Below are positions 6,205 to 6,407 of a DNA stretch of 6,407 nt, in pieces. The notes beneath the pieces are model-generated. The model had not been told where the DNA came from. It worked only from the letters and a program-made list of their open reading frames with translations, and did no database searches. Made by a program: the position numbers and the translations under genes. The number at the start of each line of letters is the position of its first letter. Positions within the stretch are counted from its first letter, which is position 1. Source of the stretch: Tannerella sp. (GTDB taxonomy: Bacteria > Bacteroidota > Bacteroidia > Bacteroidales > Tannerellaceae). The stretch spans positions 1-6,407 of the forward strand of contig JAITQL010000208.1 in NCBI GenBank assembly GCA_031288935.1, given 5' to 3'.

Positions 6205-6407
6205 ACGGACGGCAGCGTGAATGTCCTCAACCTGGTGGAAGGGCGGGAAGCGATCGTGGAAAGTCCGGGCTATGCCTTTGACCCCTTTGTCGTTCATTAC
6301 GCCGAGACGTTCATTGTTCCCGCTGCGGTAGGCGAATATACGATCCGCCCCTACGGAGAATCGGAAGGAAAAACCTGCGCCACCATCAAAGCCTTTGTAC
6401 GCCATCA
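6205..6407 (+). pseudogene. C-terminal continuation of the mannose-6-P-isomerase-like gene, after the in-frame TAA
   Basis: Read in the same frame as the gene starting at 4651, the 67 codons after the TAA have no stop and encode a protein-like sequence: TDGSVNVLNLVEG, then EAIVESPGYAF, PFVVHYAETFIVPAAVG and YTIRPYG. The pattern ETFIVPAAVGEYTIRP is the typical last cupin strand region of class I phosphomannose isomerases (compare the ESFLVPAG-type motif of Bacillus enzymes). It is therefore the lost C-terminus of the upstream protein rather than a new gene, and there is no convincing start codon at its beginning. It runs off the window, and the true C-terminus is probably close, judging by remembered homologues ending soon after a similar KAFVRH-like stretch. 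Confidence 0.85.

Noticed and set aside
4576..6405. 609-codon open frame on the minus strand
   Set aside because: It lies antisense to the GH2 end and the isomerase-like gene. Its product has no recognisable motifs and the openness follows from GC-rich codon bias of the sense gene.

Overview
The window looks like chromosomal DNA from a Bacteroidota bacterium, probably Bacteroidales. Three things point there: a promoter matching the Bacteroides -33/-7 consensus (TTTG, 19 bp, TAnnTTTG), start codons mostly without a Shine-Dalgarno sequence, and protein families typical of that group (lipoprotein GH2 enzymes, ROK kinases, and a long two-part mannose-6-phosphate-isomerase-like protein). The coding part is clearly GC-rich and the 5' non-coding part AT-rich. 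I cannot fix genus or species from sequence alone.

Layout: positions 1-348 hold no gene. They contain two adjacent copies of a roughly 156-bp repeat. Each copy has a long hairpin built from three CGCRGAT heptamers followed by three ATCYGCG heptamers, then an AT-rich tail of TTGAAT-like microrepeats. The last bases of the second copy supply the -33 box of a promoter reading into the genes. From 349 to the end, five genes lie head to tail on the + strand with gaps of 10, 10, -4 and 2 bp. This is very probably one transcription unit: a cupin-type glucose-6-phosphate isomerase, a ROK-family sugar kinase, a YhhN/TMEM86-family membrane protein, a predicted lipoprotein GH2 glycoside hydrolase, and a class I mannose-6-phosphate-isomerase-like protein with an extra N-terminal domain. 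No terminator is visible between the genes.

How the genes may work together (inference): the lipid-anchored GH2 enzyme releases a sugar from a glycoside outside the cytoplasm, the ROK kinase phosphorylates it inside, and the two structurally unrelated-in-detail cupin isomerases feed glucose-6-P and mannose-6-P into fructose-6-P. No transporter or regulator is in view, and the YhhN membrane protein does not fit this scheme in an obvious way.

The most notable observation is that the last gene is interrupted by an in-frame TAA (6202-6204). The same frame stays open for all 67 codons to the window edge and encodes what looks like the rest of the conserved cupin domain. This is a recent nonsense mutation, a sequencing or assembly error, or (less likely) a stop that is read through. 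I see no clear evidence of a wholly new defence or mobile system. The unexpected parts are the nonsense codon, the repeat whose end forms half of a promoter, and the gene combination itself.
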